From CAXBPY01 sp003455275 (GTDB lineage: Bacteria; Bacteroidota; Bacteroidia; Chitinophagales; UBA10324): a DNA stretch of 35,954 nucleotides. The position numbers and the translations under genes were made by a program. Positions 8,529-16,890 of the stretch are shown here, piece after piece (position 1 is the first letter of the stretch; the number at the start of each line of letters is the position of its first letter). The notes beneath the pieces are model-generated. The model worked only from the letters and a program-made list of their open reading frames with translations. It made no database searches and was not told the DNA's origin. The DNA lies in contig CAXBPY010000028.1 in the NCBI GenBank assembly GCA_963977675.1, forward strand, positions 1 through 35,954. The letters are read 5' to 3'.

Positions 8529-8657
8529 ATGAAAAAAATTATTGTTTCGCTTTTTTGCGCAATTGCCTTCAACTGTTCGGCGCAAACCACACAAAGACTA
8601 ATTCTTGTTGAAGAATTCACAAATGCTAGAGCGGCTTTTTTATTTGGCATTCTCTAA
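8529..8657 (+). pseudogene. 5' remnant of an Omp28-like / thioredoxin-fold secreted protein gene
   Basis: The 42-codon frame begins with a typical signal peptide (MKKIIVSLFCAIAFNCSAQ) followed by TTQRLILVEEFTNA. In Omp28-related and similar Bacteroidota secreted proteins, that phrase normally continues into a Cys-rich thioredoxin-like active site (ASCGPC type). Here it stops abruptly after Ala and runs through RAAFLFGIL to a TAA. The non-homologous tail is encoded by AGAGCGGCTTTTTTATTT, which looks like the 3' arm and T-tract of a rho-independent terminator. The simplest reading is an internal deletion that removed nearly all of the gene and half of its terminator. Its stop overlaps the stop of the convergent gene by two bases. 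A short functional peptide is possible but less likely. Confidence 0.6.
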
Positions 8658-9373
8658 GAAGGCATTTTGAAAAGGTAACGAACCAGGGAACGCTTCGCTA
8701 CAGGAAGGAAGGTTTCCTGCAATGGAAATTTATCTTTTGATTCCACTACAAATGTTCCGGGAGTGATGAGGTTATTTTTTTTGCGAAGCAAATCATGTTT
8801 CATGTTTTCGTATGTGTAGACAATACTCCGGGAGAAAGTGCAGACATATTCTGTTCGGATGCCACGGAATTTTTCGGTGGAGTTTTCAAAAAGTGTTACC
8901 TGGTATTCATAAACTCTTGTTTGCCTGTTTCCGTTACGGGACAAAAACATGAAACCGAATTCAGGATTTATCGGAACGATTCCTACAGGAAAGATTGAAA
9001 TATCATTTTCAACTGAAGCGTATAAATCGCGCCCGTCCTCAAGATGGTGCTGTATTTCAGGAATAGAAAAATCGAGAATGGCTTCGAGTTCTTCAATAGT
9101 TTTATCTTCCATGAGCAACTGTTCAAATTCAATTCTGAAATTTTCGAAATCAATTTTCGAAATGTGTTTCGGAAAGGACTGCGCCACTATTTCCTTTTTC
9201 TCTTTCAGTTGTTTCAAATTCTGATAATGACTGATAATGTCAGAAAGCGTAGGATAAAGTTTTCGCTCATCGAATTGCTGATGCACTGACTGCAAATAAT
9301 CGAGCAGCAAATATTTTTTATATTCAAAATCAATTAAGCCCTCAGTGATCCAGTTGGGATTGAGCGTCTTCAT
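8654..9373 (-). CDS. Protein of unknown function
   Basis: A 239-residue soluble protein that I do not recognise. It has no signal peptide or membrane segment, so it is probably cytoplasmic. The N-terminal half is helical and charged (YKKYLLLDYLQSVHQQFDERKLYP, then a KEKKE-rich stretch). The C-terminal half looks like mixed beta structure with VPINPEFGFMFLSRNG, YEYQVTLFEN and a basic end (AKRSLVRYLFKMPS). The start at 9373 is the only long-frame ATG with a suitable spacer upstream. It lies 103 nt downstream of floA on the same strand, separated by a weak hairpin. Coding-like composition and a clean 239-codon frame support a real gene. Its 3' end converges on the Omp28 remnant. Confidence 0.75.
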   Translation of the reverse strand: MKTLNPNWITEGLIDFEYKKYLLLDYLQSVHQQFDERKLYPTLSDIISHYQNLKQLKEKKEIVAQSFPKHISKIDFENFRIEFEQLLMEDKTIEELEAILDFSIPEIQHHLEDGRDLYASVENDISIFPVGIVPINPEFGFMFLSRNGNRQTRVYEYQVTLFENSTEKFRGIRTEYVCTFSRSIVYTYENMKHDLLRKKNNLITPGTFVVESKDKFPLQETFLPVAKRSLVRYLFKMPS

Positions 9374-9456
9374 AGTTGATGATTTGCGAATAAAGATTTA
9401 TACGGGAAACCGAAGTCAAAAGATTTGACGCCTGTGGTTTTTAACAAAGAGAATTA

Positions 9457-9473
9457 TTCTGTCTTAAACAGAA
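9457..9473 (-). terminator. Weak hairpin after floA
   Basis: Inverted arms TTCTGT (9457-9462) and ACAGAA (9468-9473) with a 5-nt loop lie just after the floA stop on the minus strand. The stem is only 6 bp and the following sequence is AT-rich without a pure T-run, so it is a weak candidate. Confidence 0.3.
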
Positions 9474-9476
9474 AAG

Positions 9477-10451
9477 TTATTCCTTCTTAGTCGGCGGCTT
9501 TGCGATGCTGTCGCGCATTTCAGTGTCTGCCTGAATATTTTTCATTTTGTAATAATCCATGATGCCAAGGTTGCCACTTCGGAATGCTTCAGCCATTGCC
9601 TGCGGCACCTGCGCTTCGGCTTCAATCACTTTTGCTCTTGACTCTTGCGCTTTGGCTTTCATTTCCTGCTCAAGCGCAACTGCCATGGCGCGGCGCTCTT
9701 CAGCTTTTGCCTGCGCAATATTTTTATCTGCATTCGCCTGGTCCATCTGAAGGTAAGCACCAATGTTTTTTCCTACATCAATATCTGCAATGTCAATGGA
9801 GAGAATTTCAAAAGCAGTTCCTGCATCAAGACCTTTTGCCAATACAACTTTTGAAATTGAATCCGGATGCTCCAACACTTCTTTATGCGAAACTGCAGAC
9901 CCAATAGAACTGACAATCCCCTCACCTACGCGGGCAAGGACAGTTTCTTCTCCTGCGCCGCCTACCAGTTTATTAATATCAGTACGAACGGTTACGCGCG
10001 CCTTACTTATTAATTGAATTCCATCCTTAGCCACTGCAGTTACTGGAGGTGTATCAATCACTTTAGGATTCACACTCATCTGAACCGCTTCCAGCACATC
10101 GCGGCCAGCAAGGTTGATGGCAGTGGCTGCTTTCCAATCCAAGGCAATGTTCGCCTTGTCTGCTGAAATCATTGCGCGTATCACGGCATTTACATTTCCG
10201 CCGGCGAGGTAGTGTGTTTCAATTTCATTGCTGGTAACTTTCAATCCTGCCTTGGTGCTATTGATAAGAGCGTTCACAACAAGAGAAGGCGGCACTTTTC
10301 TGATTCTCATAAATATCAGATTGGCTATACTGATTCGCACTCCGCTGAAGATGGCGGTGATCCATAAGTTTAGCGGAATGAAGTAGAAGAAAATAAAAAT
10401 GAGAATAAGAATTCCGATAGCGAGAATGGCAATGAACATGGGCTGCTCCAT
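9477..10451 (-). CDS. floA: Flotillin-like protein FloA
   Basis: A 324-residue SPFH-family membrane scaffold that organises functional membrane microdomains. One hydrophobic N-terminal hairpin (about residues 5-30, FIAILAIGILILIFIFFYF) anchors it. The SPFH core follows with VPPSLVVNALINSTKAGL, AGGNVNAVIRAMISADKANI and GRDVLEAVQMSVNPKVIDTP. The C-terminal part is the Ala/Glu-rich coiled coil (AKAEERRAMAVALEQEMKA) and ends with PPTKKE. Length and motif order match FloA/YqfA proteins. It lies 6 nt downstream of the NfeD gene, the usual partner, so the two are almost certainly one operon. Confidence 0.95.
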   Translation of the reverse strand: MEQPMFIAILAIGILILIFIFFYFIPLNLWITAIFSGVRISIANLIFMRIRKVPPSLVVNALINSTKAGLKVTSNEIETHYLAGGNVNAVIRAMISADKANIALDWKAATAINLAGRDVLEAVQMSVNPKVIDTPPVTAVAKDGIQLISKARVTVRTDINKLVGGAGEETVLARVGEGIVSSIGSAVSHKEVLEHPDSISKVVLAKGLDAGTAFEILSIDIADIDVGKNIGAYLQMDQANADKNIAQAKAEERRAMAVALEQEMKAKAQESRAKVIEAEAQVPQAMAEAFRSGNLGIMDYYKMKNIQADTEMRDSIAKPPTKKE

Positions 10452-10457
10452 AATGAT

Positions 10458-10928
10458 TTATTTTTTTGTTTGAACAATTATTTTTTTGTTTTCGATGCGC
10501 ACTACTTCTATTTCTGATTGGGCATTTATGAATTCGCTTTGTGAGTGAACCTCAAAATTTTTTCCGTTGAACCGCGCAGTTCCGGATGGAGCAATTCTGC
10601 TGACCGCAATTCCGGCATCGCTCACCTTCACACTTCCTTCTGCCCAATCGTTCATCTTGCTTTCGCTCAGTGATTCTTTCAAACTAATCTTTTCCCATAG
10701 TCCGGATTTGAATCCGATCCAGAGTGAAATAACCATAAGCCCTGAAGAAGCTCCAACGGTTATCCATCCGCCTGTTGTACCATAATCTGAGAATGAAAAA
10801 TAAATTCCGCCGATCATCATGACAGTACCTATGATAGCAAGTACCGTAACGCCGGGGATAAAAAAAATCTCAAGATAGAGTAACAGCCACCCGATAACAA
10901 TAAGAGAGATGATGATGAAAATATCCAA
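10458..10928 (-). CDS. NfeD-family membrane protein
   Basis: A short NfeD-type protein, the standard partner of flotillins. It has two or three membrane segments (IFIIISLIVIGWLLLYLEIFF, then VTVLAIIGTVMMIGGIYF and a third near GLMVISLWIGF) and a C-terminal OB-fold (EGSVKVSDAGIAVSRIAPSGTARFNGKNFEV). The frame is open up to 11108, but the upstream part is not protein-like for this family and would overlap mazG. I therefore choose the TTG at 10928, which places Leu/Met-Asp-Ile-Phe at the N-terminus just before the first membrane segment and gives 156 residues. A TACATTTG box 23 nt upstream supports this start. The exact start remains an inference. The gene is followed after 6 nt by floA. Confidence 0.85.
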   Translation of the reverse strand: MDIFIIISLIVIGWLLLYLEIFFIPGVTVLAIIGTVMMIGGIYFSFSDYGTTGGWITVGASSGLMVISLWIGFKSGLWEKISLKESLSESKMNDWAEGSVKVSDAGIAVSRIAPSGTARFNGKNFEVHSQSEFINAQSEIEVVRIENKKIIVQTKK

Positions 10929-10951
10929 GCGTGTGTCTTTGTTTGGTGAGT

Positions 10952-10959
10952 CAAATGTA
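10952..10959 (-). promoter_or_regulatory. Putative -7 promoter box of the nfeD-floA operon
   Basis: The minus strand reads TACATTTG, an exact match to TAnnTTTG, ending 23 nt before the chosen TTG start of the NfeD gene. No -33 TTG is evident. The box lies inside the long open frame and argues against the longer NfeD start at 11108. Confidence 0.4.
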
Positions 10960-11036
10960 AAGGCGTATTGCAGAATTAAGATTTTAGATTTCAGATTATT
11001 TATAAGCCTCCATTTACCAAAGAGATAACACAAACT

Positions 11037-11044
11037 TAATTTCG
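11037..11044 (+). promoter_or_regulatory. Putative -7 promoter box of mazG
   Basis: TAATTTCG, followed by CC, ends 6 nt before the mazG ATG. It matches TAnnTTTG with one change and belongs to the same TAnnTTCGC variant as priA and the ureohydrolase gene. If used, the transcript would be leaderless or nearly so. Confidence 0.35.
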
Positions 11045-11050
11045 CCACAC

Positions 11051-11851
11051 ATGAGCAACCAACCTGCTGATTCTTTACAGCAAAAACTAAAAGCCTTTGA
11101 GCGCACACTTAATATTATGGATGACCTGCGGGCGAAATGTCCGTGGGATAAAAAGCAAACAATTGATTCGTTGCGCATTCTTACCATCGAAGAAACCTAT
11201 GAGTTGTGTGATGCAATTCTTCAAAAAGACCCGAAAGGGCTGAAAGAGGAACTTGGAGATCTGCTTCTGCATATTGTTTTCTATTCGAAGATTGCTTCTG
11301 AAACCGGAGACTTTGATATTGCTGATGTCATGAACACATTATGTGATAAACTGATTGAACGGCATCCGCATATTTACGGAGATGTAATGGCTGAAACTGA
11401 TGAACAGGTAAAACAAAACTGGGAACAGATTAAACAGAAAAATACAAAACGCTCACTGCTGGCGGGTGTTCCAGTTTCGCTTCCGGCAATTGTCAAAGCT
11501 TATCGTATGCAGGAGAAAGCAAAACAAGTTGGATTTGAGTGGGAGAATAAAGCGCAGGTGTGGGAGAAGGTGGATGAAGAGCTAAACGAATTCAAGGAAG
11601 AAGCATTTGCAAATGAAATTTCAAAAGAAAAAATTGAAAAAGAATTCGGCGACTTGCTTTTTTCATTAGTGAATCTTTCACGATTCCTGAATATTGATCC
11701 GGAGGCGGCGCTTGAAAAAACCAATCTTAAGTTCCGGAACCGATTTATGTTAATGGAACAAATGGCTGAGGAGAAGGAAAAAAAATTACACGAAATGAAT
11801 CTTCCGGAAATGGATGCACTTTGGAATGAAACAAAAAAGCAGGTTCCGTAG
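11051..11851 (+). CDS. mazG: Nucleoside triphosphate pyrophosphohydrolase MazG
   Basis: A 266-residue all-alpha NTP pyrophosphatase that hydrolyses NTPs to NMP plus pyrophosphate, a house-cleaning and nucleotide-level role. Both MazG repeats are visible. The N-terminal one has CPWDKKQTIDSLR, EETYELCDAI and EELGDLLLHIVF, with the magnesium-binding ExxE...ExxD pattern. The C-terminal one has EELNEFKEEA and EKEFGDLLFSLVNLSRFL. The link region KRSLLAGVPVSLPAI is typical. Length matches the E. coli type. The stop is 6 nt before the histidine kinase start, so the two are probably co-transcribed. It is divergent from nfeD-floA. Confidence 0.96.
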   Translation: MSNQPADSLQQKLKAFERTLNIMDDLRAKCPWDKKQTIDSLRILTIEETYELCDAILQKDPKGLKEELGDLLLHIVFYSKIASETGDFDIADVMNTLCDKLIERHPHIYGDVMAETDEQVKQNWEQIKQKNTKRSLLAGVPVSLPAIVKAYRMQEKAKQVGFEWENKAQVWEKVDEELNEFKEEAFANEISKEKIEKEFGDLLFSLVNLSRFLNIDPEAALEKTNLKFRNRFMLMEQMAEEKEKKLHEMNLPEMDALWNETKKQVP

Positions 11852-11857
11852 TATTTC

Positions 11858-14800
11858 ATGAGAAGAAACTGGTTCATCGTTTTTGTTTTTGTTGCCGCTA
11901 CAATATGTACGGTACTTTCGTTTTATCTATCATCGTTTACCCAACCTGAAAATGTTTTAAAGAAATCTGTTTCATCAGCAGAAAAAAAACTTGATGAACT
12001 AAATAGAGAGTTCAACAGATACTGGAAAAATATTCAATCAGATCCTGCATGGTTTGTTCATCACGATGATTCGATTCCGAAATTATTTAATGCACCATAT
12101 ACATTGCTTAGTTATACTAACGATTCGCTTGTTTTCTGGAACAACAATAAGATTCTGCCGCGATCTGTCAGCAATGGTTTTGGTTTTGTAAAATATAAAA
12201 CTGGCTATTATGTAACCATCAGTCAGAGAGTGGAAATTGATTCTTCCCATTCTCAACAACTGCTGTTTTTTATTCCTGTAAAATATTCTTTTGTAACCGA
12301 GAATGAATATTTAAAACATGAATACAGTTCGCTCTTTTCCGTTCCTGACTGGATTGGTATTTCAGAGAAAGAAAATATTTTGGGAGAGCCGGTTCATTCT
12401 CCATCGGGCGAAATACTTTTTTATTTCTACTATTCAATTCCGTTTCAGAACGATGAACCGCAACCACTGGCGGTCATTCTTTTTTTCTCCGGCATATTGT
12501 TCTTGCTCATTGCGATTCATTATGCATTTGTTTATTGGCTGAACAAAATTTCGTGGAGCATCCGGTTTTTATTCGCGCTTGCTTTTCCAGTTATTGTTTT
12601 CTATTTACTCAATCACCTATATCTGATTCCGGCCGGGGTTATTGGAATGAAAATGTTTGCAGCTGATGTTTTTGCTTCTCCCGACATTGGTTCTTCACTT
12701 GGTTGCCTATTAATACAAAGCCTTGCAGGTGCGTGGTCCGTTATCTATATCTATTTCTTCATAGAATTTCCGAAACAGCCGGCAAGGTGGTTTAATCTTT
12801 TAGCTGTGTTCCTAGTGGTTTCGCTTTTGTTTTTCATTGGTGTCTATTTCATTTATTCTGTCAAAGGATTAAGCCGTGACTCTAAACTGCTAATTGGATT
12901 TCTGAATCCTATTACACCAAATTATCTGTCACTGCTGGCTCTTTTCTGCATCAGTGTTTTTGCGTTTTGTTTTTTCATGCTTGCGCAAAAATTTTCAGAG
13001 TTCGTACGATCTGTATCCATTAATTCAATCGAACGGCTTTTAGTGATTTCAATAGCGGGAGTTATTACTACGCTCTACTCCAATGAATTTCATTTTGATT
13101 TTCCAACTGTATACATCTCAATCGGGATCGTGTTGCTTGCGGTTGTCATTTACATTCTTGATATCCGCAATTTGATTCGCATCGATTTAGTCCGGTTGTT
13201 TGTCCTGCTCATTATTTTTTCAGTTGGTTGCGCCCTGCTCACCACTTATTTCAGAAAAGAAAATGATTTAAATTCCAGAGTGGCGCTTGCACATAAACTC
13301 ATAAATGAAAGAGATAATGTCACTGAGTTTTTGCTCACAGATATGCGCCCGCAGATTGAAGCAGATATTTTTATCAGGAATTATTTTCAGAATCCTTTTC
13401 TTATTTCATATCGTGAATTTTCAGACCGGCTGCGCCAGATGTATTTCTCCTTTGGATTCAGCAGGTACGAAGTTGATTTTTTCGCTTTCAATTCAGAGGG
13501 CTCACCGCTAAATAATGAAGAAGGAAGGAATGCCGATAATTTCGGAAATGAAATTCTGAATAATTCACAGACCCTGATAGCTGGAAAACTTTTTTATTTC
13601 AATACACGGCTGAATGGAAGCGGTTATTATGATTTCTATCCAATCATTGTTGACGGAAATTATTTAGGCCGGTTGTTTATTGTTCTGCGCAGTAAATTAC
13701 TGAACAGAATAAATGTGTATCCTGAATTGCTGCTGGAAGAGAAAGACAAAATTCCGGAAGAAGCACAGAGCTATTCATTTGCCATTTATGAAAACAATCG
13801 CCTTAGTGAAAGCAGCGGAAGGTTTGAGTATCCTGTTTTTGATAGTTTGGGAAATACAATAAAAGAACTGAATGACCCCGTACAAATAAGTAATGGAGCT
13901 ATTGAGCATATAGTTTTAAAACAGAGTGATGGAGATACAGTTATTGTTTCCAAAGAACTAAATCCTATTCAGGAATTTTTCTCTGCATTCTCCTATCTGT
14001 TCGTGGCAGCATTTCTATTTGTGGTGCTAATCTCACTTACATTTTATATTTACTTGTATGCAAGAGGAAGTGCGCACTTTTTTTCTTTTGCTGAAGCCTC
14101 GTTCAGAAATATCATTCAGCTCTCGTTCATCTTTATCATTTTTCTTTCTGTTCTTTTTCTGGGATTATTTATTGGAAGATTATTTCAATCACAATTCAAC
14201 ATCAGCTCGAAAGAAAAACTTTCAGAGAAAATGAAGGAGGTAGAACAGTCAGTTCGCTATGTAGTCAGTAATACAATTTCTTTTGATTCTCTGTGTGGTT
14301 TCACTCCGCGTGATTTATCATCTATGCTCAATATAAATATTAATGACTTCACGGCTCTGCATGACATGGATGTCAATTTCTATGACCGGCATGGCGTGCT
14401 GCTTACTTCATCACAACCAAGCATTTTTGAAAAAGGTTTGCAAAGCCGGATGATGGACTCCCGCGCTTTTCATGTGATGCAAAAAAATATTCCAAGTGAA
14501 ATTATTCAGAAGGAATCGGTCGGCAAACTGAAATATCTGAGTGGTTATAAACCTATTTACAATGAAGATGGTCAGTTCCTCGCTTATCTTAATATTCCAT
14601 ACTTCAATACCTATCGATTACTGAATGAACAGATAGGATATTTCTTTTCAACGCTTATTAATATTTTGGTTACAGCTCTGATACTGGCCGGATTTCTTGC
14701 TCCTTTTATTTCAAGGCAAATCACCCGCAAACTCTCCACTATCGCAGCTAAGTTTAAGCAAGTAACAGTAGGAGGAAAAAATCAACCAATCGAATGGAAG

Positions 14801-15562
14801 GCGCGCGATGAGCTTGCGGTATTGGTCAACGAGTTCAATAAAATGATTTTGAAATTAGATGAGAGCGCACAACAACTCGCGCGCAGTGAGCGCGAAAGTG
14901 CCTGGCGCGAAATGGCTCAGCAGGTAGCACATGAAATCAAAAATCCTTTGACGCCAATGAAACTCAGCATCCAGCATTTGCAACGCGCTTATGATTCCAA
15001 TGACCCCCGAGCAGATGAACTGGCTGCAAAAGTTTCAAGAACTCTGGTTGAACAAATAGATAATCTATCCAAAATAGCAACCGAATTTTCTTCATTCGCA
15101 AAAATGCCGAAACCGGAAAATGAAAAAATGCACCTACTCGAAGTCGTTTATCATTCCGTGAATCTTTACAAACAAAATGAAGGAGTGAATATTTCAATTC
15201 ACACTGAAGGAAGAATCAATGATGAAATCTTTGCAGATAAAAATCAGCTTCTCCGGGTTTTCAATAACCTTATTCTTAATTCCATTCAGGCCATACCAAC
15301 CGGTCAGGAAGGAATGATACAAGTTACAGCATCTAACAATGACCGGAAAATTATTGTAAGCGTTCATGACAATGGTTCAGGAATTAGTGAGGACAGAAAG
15401 CAAAATATTTTTGTTCCGAATTTTACAACCAAATCATCCGGAACCGGGCTGGGATTAGCTATTACAAAAAATATTATTGAAATGGCTGGAGGCAAAATCT
15501 GGTTTGAAAGTGAAGAAAATTTCGGAACAACCTTTTTTGTCGAGCTCCCTGTCTTCTCATAG
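11858..15562 (+). CDS. Large multi-span sensor histidine kinase, NtrY-like C-terminus
   Basis: A 1234-residue membrane sensor kinase. An N-terminal membrane helix (about 6-25) precedes an extracytoplasmic segment, then about eight helices between residues 200 and 470 (for example FFSGILFLLIAIHYAFVYWL). A second extracytoplasmic region (about 470-705) follows, then two helices near 710-775, a further sensor segment, and a last helix near 925-945. After that come a HAMP-like region, HisKA with phosphoacceptor H1025 in QQVAHEIKNPLTPMKLS, and HATPase_c with NLILNSIQAI, DNGSGI and GTGLGLAITK. The HEIKNPLTP box is NtrY-like. No response regulator lies beside it. It starts 6 nt after mazG. Kinase identity is secure; the signal is unknown. 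Confidence 0.93.
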   Translation: MRRNWFIVFVFVAATICTVLSFYLSSFTQPENVLKKSVSSAEKKLDELNREFNRYWKNIQSDPAWFVHHDDSIPKLFNAPYTLLSYTNDSLVFWNNNKILPRSVSNGFGFVKYKTGYYVTISQRVEIDSSHSQQLLFFIPVKYSFVTENEYLKHEYSSLFSVPDWIGISEKENILGEPVHSPSGEILFYFYYSIPFQNDEPQPLAVILFFSGILFLLIAIHYAFVYWLNKISWSIRFLFALAFPVIVFYLLNHLYLIPAGVIGMKMFAADVFASPDIGSSLGCLLIQSLAGAWSVIYIYFFIEFPKQPARWFNLLAVFLVVSLLFFIGVYFIYSVKGLSRDSKLLIGFLNPITPNYLSLLALFCISVFAFCFFMLAQKFSEFVRSVSINSIERLLVISIAGVITTLYSNEFHFDFPTVYISIGIVLLAVVIYILDIRNLIRIDLVRLFVLLIIFSVGCALLTTYFRKENDLNSRVALAHKLINERDNVTEFLLTDMRPQIEADIFIRNYFQNPFLISYREFSDRLRQMYFSFGFSRYEVDFFAFNSEGSPLNNEEGRNADNFGNEILNNSQTLIAGKLFYFNTRLNGSGYYDFYPIIVDGNYLGRLFIVLRSKLLNRINVYPELLLEEKDKIPEEAQSYSFAIYENNRLSESSGRFEYPVFDSLGNTIKELNDPVQISNGAIEHIVLKQSDGDTVIVSKELNPIQEFFSAFSYLFVAAFLFVVLISLTFYIYLYARGSAHFFSFAEASFRNIIQLSFIFIIFLSVLFLGLFIGRLFQSQFNISSKEKLSEKMKEVEQSVRYVVSNTISFDSLCGFTPRDLSSMLNININDFTALHDMDVNFYDRHGVLLTSSQPSIFEKGLQSRMMDSRAFHVMQKNIPSEIIQKESVGKLKYLSGYKPIYNEDGQFLAYLNIPYFNTYRLLNEQIGYFFSTLINILVTALILAGFLAPFISRQITRKLSTIAAKFKQVTVGGKNQPIEWKARDELAVLVNEFNKMILKLDESAQQLARSERESAWREMAQQVAHEIKNPLTPMKLSIQHLQRAYDSNDPRADELAAKVSRTLVEQIDNLSKIATEFSSFAKMPKPENEKMHLLEVVYHSVNLYKQNEGVNISIHTEGRINDEIFADKNQLLRVFNNLILNSIQAIPTGQEGMIQVTASNNDRKIIVSVHDNGSGISEDRKQNIFVPNFTTKSSGTGLGLAITKNIIEMAGGKIWFESEENFGTTFFVELPVFS

Positions 15563-15650
15563 TTAATACTTTAAAATAAACTTTTCTGTTTTTCGTTAGT
15601 ATTGAATTCTGGCACAGGAATAGACTAAGGAGCTATTAATTTTGAAATCG

Positions 15651-16235
15651 ATGAAAAGAATTCATTTTTTACTTATTCTTTTTTTTCTGCTTCAGGCACA
15701 TAAACAATCTGAGGCACAGGTTACCACAGATGCCTTCCTTCCGGTTATTGTAGTAAATAATGATTCATTTCCGTGTGCATATCTGGCTGATGTAGTGATT
15801 GTGAGCAAAAGGTCATTTGCTAATGCGGCCGATCAAACCAGATTTAATAACCTTAAGTACAATGTTCGACTGGTTTATCCATATGCTAAGAATGCCGGAA
15901 AAATTTTTAAAGAAGTTCAGCAGGAATTAAGCATTACCGACAGCCGCCATGACCGTAAAAAATTTCTTAAACAAAAAGAAGATGAACTGGACAAACAATT
16001 TGAAGAGCCGCTTAAAAATCTTACAACAACACAGGGGCACCTTCTTATTAAATTGATTGCCCGTGAAACCGGTCAGAGCACTTATGAATTAATTAAAGAA
16101 TTCAAAAATCCATTGAGTGCATTCTTTTGGAACAACGCAGGTAAATTGTGGGATTATGATCTTAAAGAGACTTATGACCCGCAGGAAGATAAGGATATTG
16201 AAATGATTGTTCGCTCTATCGAAAATAGTTATTAG
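15651..16235 (+). CDS. DUF4294 domain-containing secreted protein
   Basis: A 194-residue protein with a signal peptide (MKRIHFLLILFFLLQAHKQSEAQ) and the Bacteroidota DUF4294 pattern: FPCAYLADVVIVSKR, NNLKYNVRLVYPYAKNAG, KEVQQEL, LTTTQGHLLIKLIARETGQSTYELIKEF and FFWNNAGKLWDYDLK. The family has no known function. The start is ambiguous: a TTG at 15642 sits 9 nt after AAGGAG, a good Shine-Dalgarno spacing, but the ATG at 15651 is preferred because Bacteroidota rarely rely on Shine-Dalgarno pairing and it gives a normal signal peptide. The stop overlaps the convergent MarC-family gene in the shared tetramer TTAG. It follows the kinase by about 90 nt. Confidence 0.85.
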   Translation: MKRIHFLLILFFLLQAHKQSEAQVTTDAFLPVIVVNNDSFPCAYLADVVIVSKRSFANAADQTRFNNLKYNVRLVYPYAKNAGKIFKEVQQELSITDSRHDRKKFLKQKEDELDKQFEEPLKNLTTTQGHLLIKLIARETGQSTYELIKEFKNPLSAFFWNNAGKLWDYDLKETYDPQEDKDIEMIVRSIENSY

Positions 16236-16795
16236 GTATTCGTCTTAAATAATTTTACTGCAAGCGCAAGCAGTATAACACCGAAAACTTTTCTTAACAC
16301 AGCTATTCCTCCCGGGCCAAGAAGTTTTTCAAGGCGATACACATTTCTGAGCACTACATATACAAAAAAGAGATTTATAAGAATTGCAACTATGATATTC
16401 TCAACATGACGATACTCTGCACGAAGTGAAAGCAATGTGGTCAGTGTTCCTGCGCCAGCAATCATGGGAAAGGCTATCGGTACAATGGCTGCAGTTCGAG
16501 GGTTTTCTTCCTTGCTGAATCTTATCCCAAGAATCATTTCAACTGCAAGCAGAAATAAAATGAAGGCTCCGGCAATAGCGAATGATTCAATATCAATTCC
16601 AATTAATTCAAGTATTGAATTTCCTAAAAAGAGAAACACAATCATGATTGCACCTGAAACTAATGTAACCCGAAGCGGGTGAATAGGGCCAACCTTGCTT
16701 CGCAGATCAACAATCACGGGCAACGAACCAATCACATCAATAACAGCAAACAAAACCATTGTGATAGTCGCGATGGCTTTAATATCAAAATGCAT
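16232..16795 (-). CDS. MarC family integral membrane protein
   Basis: A 187-residue protein with about six membrane helices, including TITMVLFAVIDVIGSLPVIV, VTLVSGAIMIVFLFLGNSILELIGI, FAIAGAFILFLLAVEMILGI, PIAFPMIAGAGTLTTLLSL and a C-terminal VFGVILLALAVKLF. Family hallmarks are the VIDVIGSLP loop and FPMIAGAGTLTTL. Despite the name, MarC proteins are not shown to export drugs and their role is uncertain. The start is the ATG at 16795; the frame extends upstream to 16873, but that region contains the lipoprotein terminator and the promoter box. Its own TATTTTTAC box lies 14 nt upstream. It converges with DUF4294. Confidence 0.9.
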   Translation of the reverse strand: MHFDIKAIATITMVLFAVIDVIGSLPVIVDLRSKVGPIHPLRVTLVSGAIMIVFLFLGNSILELIGIDIESFAIAGAFILFLLAVEMILGIRFSKEENPRTAAIVPIAFPMIAGAGTLTTLLSLRAEYRHVENIIVAILINLFFVYVVLRNVYRLEKLLGPGGIAVLRKVFGVILLALAVKLFKTNT

Positions 16796-16809
16796 AAAAA
16801 ATTTTTTTC

Positions 16810-16818
16810 GTAAAAATA
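16810..16818 (-). promoter_or_regulatory. Putative -7 promoter box of the MarC-family gene
   Basis: The minus strand reads TATTTTTAC, inside a GAAAATTATTTTTAC stretch found again before the acyl-CoA carboxylase gene at 29176. It ends 14 nt before the ATG. It is a one-mismatch form of TAnnTTTG without a clear -33 element. Confidence 0.35.
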
Positions 16819-16841
16819 ATTTTCTAAACTCTGTAAATAAA

Positions 16842-16870
16842 AAAAGCCGTTCCATTCCGAAACAGCTTTT
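16842..16870 (-). terminator. Rho-independent terminator after the tandem small lipoprotein genes
   Basis: On the minus strand, a 12-bp stem (AAAAGCTGTTTC / GGAACGGCTTTT, with two or three G-U pairs) and a 5-nt loop are followed by a T-rich tract (TTTTTTTATTTAC order on the minus strand). It lies about 20 nt after the second lipoprotein stop and before the MarC gene, so it separates the two transcripts. Confidence 0.75.
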
Positions 16871-16890
16871 CAAAAAAAAATCATTGTTGA

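Noticed and set aside
8329..8529. 66-codon minus-strand frame upstream of the Omp28 remnant
   Set aside because: No recognisable motif, it overlaps the leader of the stub, and composition looks intergenic.
10929..11108. N-terminal extension of the NfeD protein to 216 residues
   Set aside because: The extra 60 residues are not family-like, overlap mazG and include the putative promoter box.
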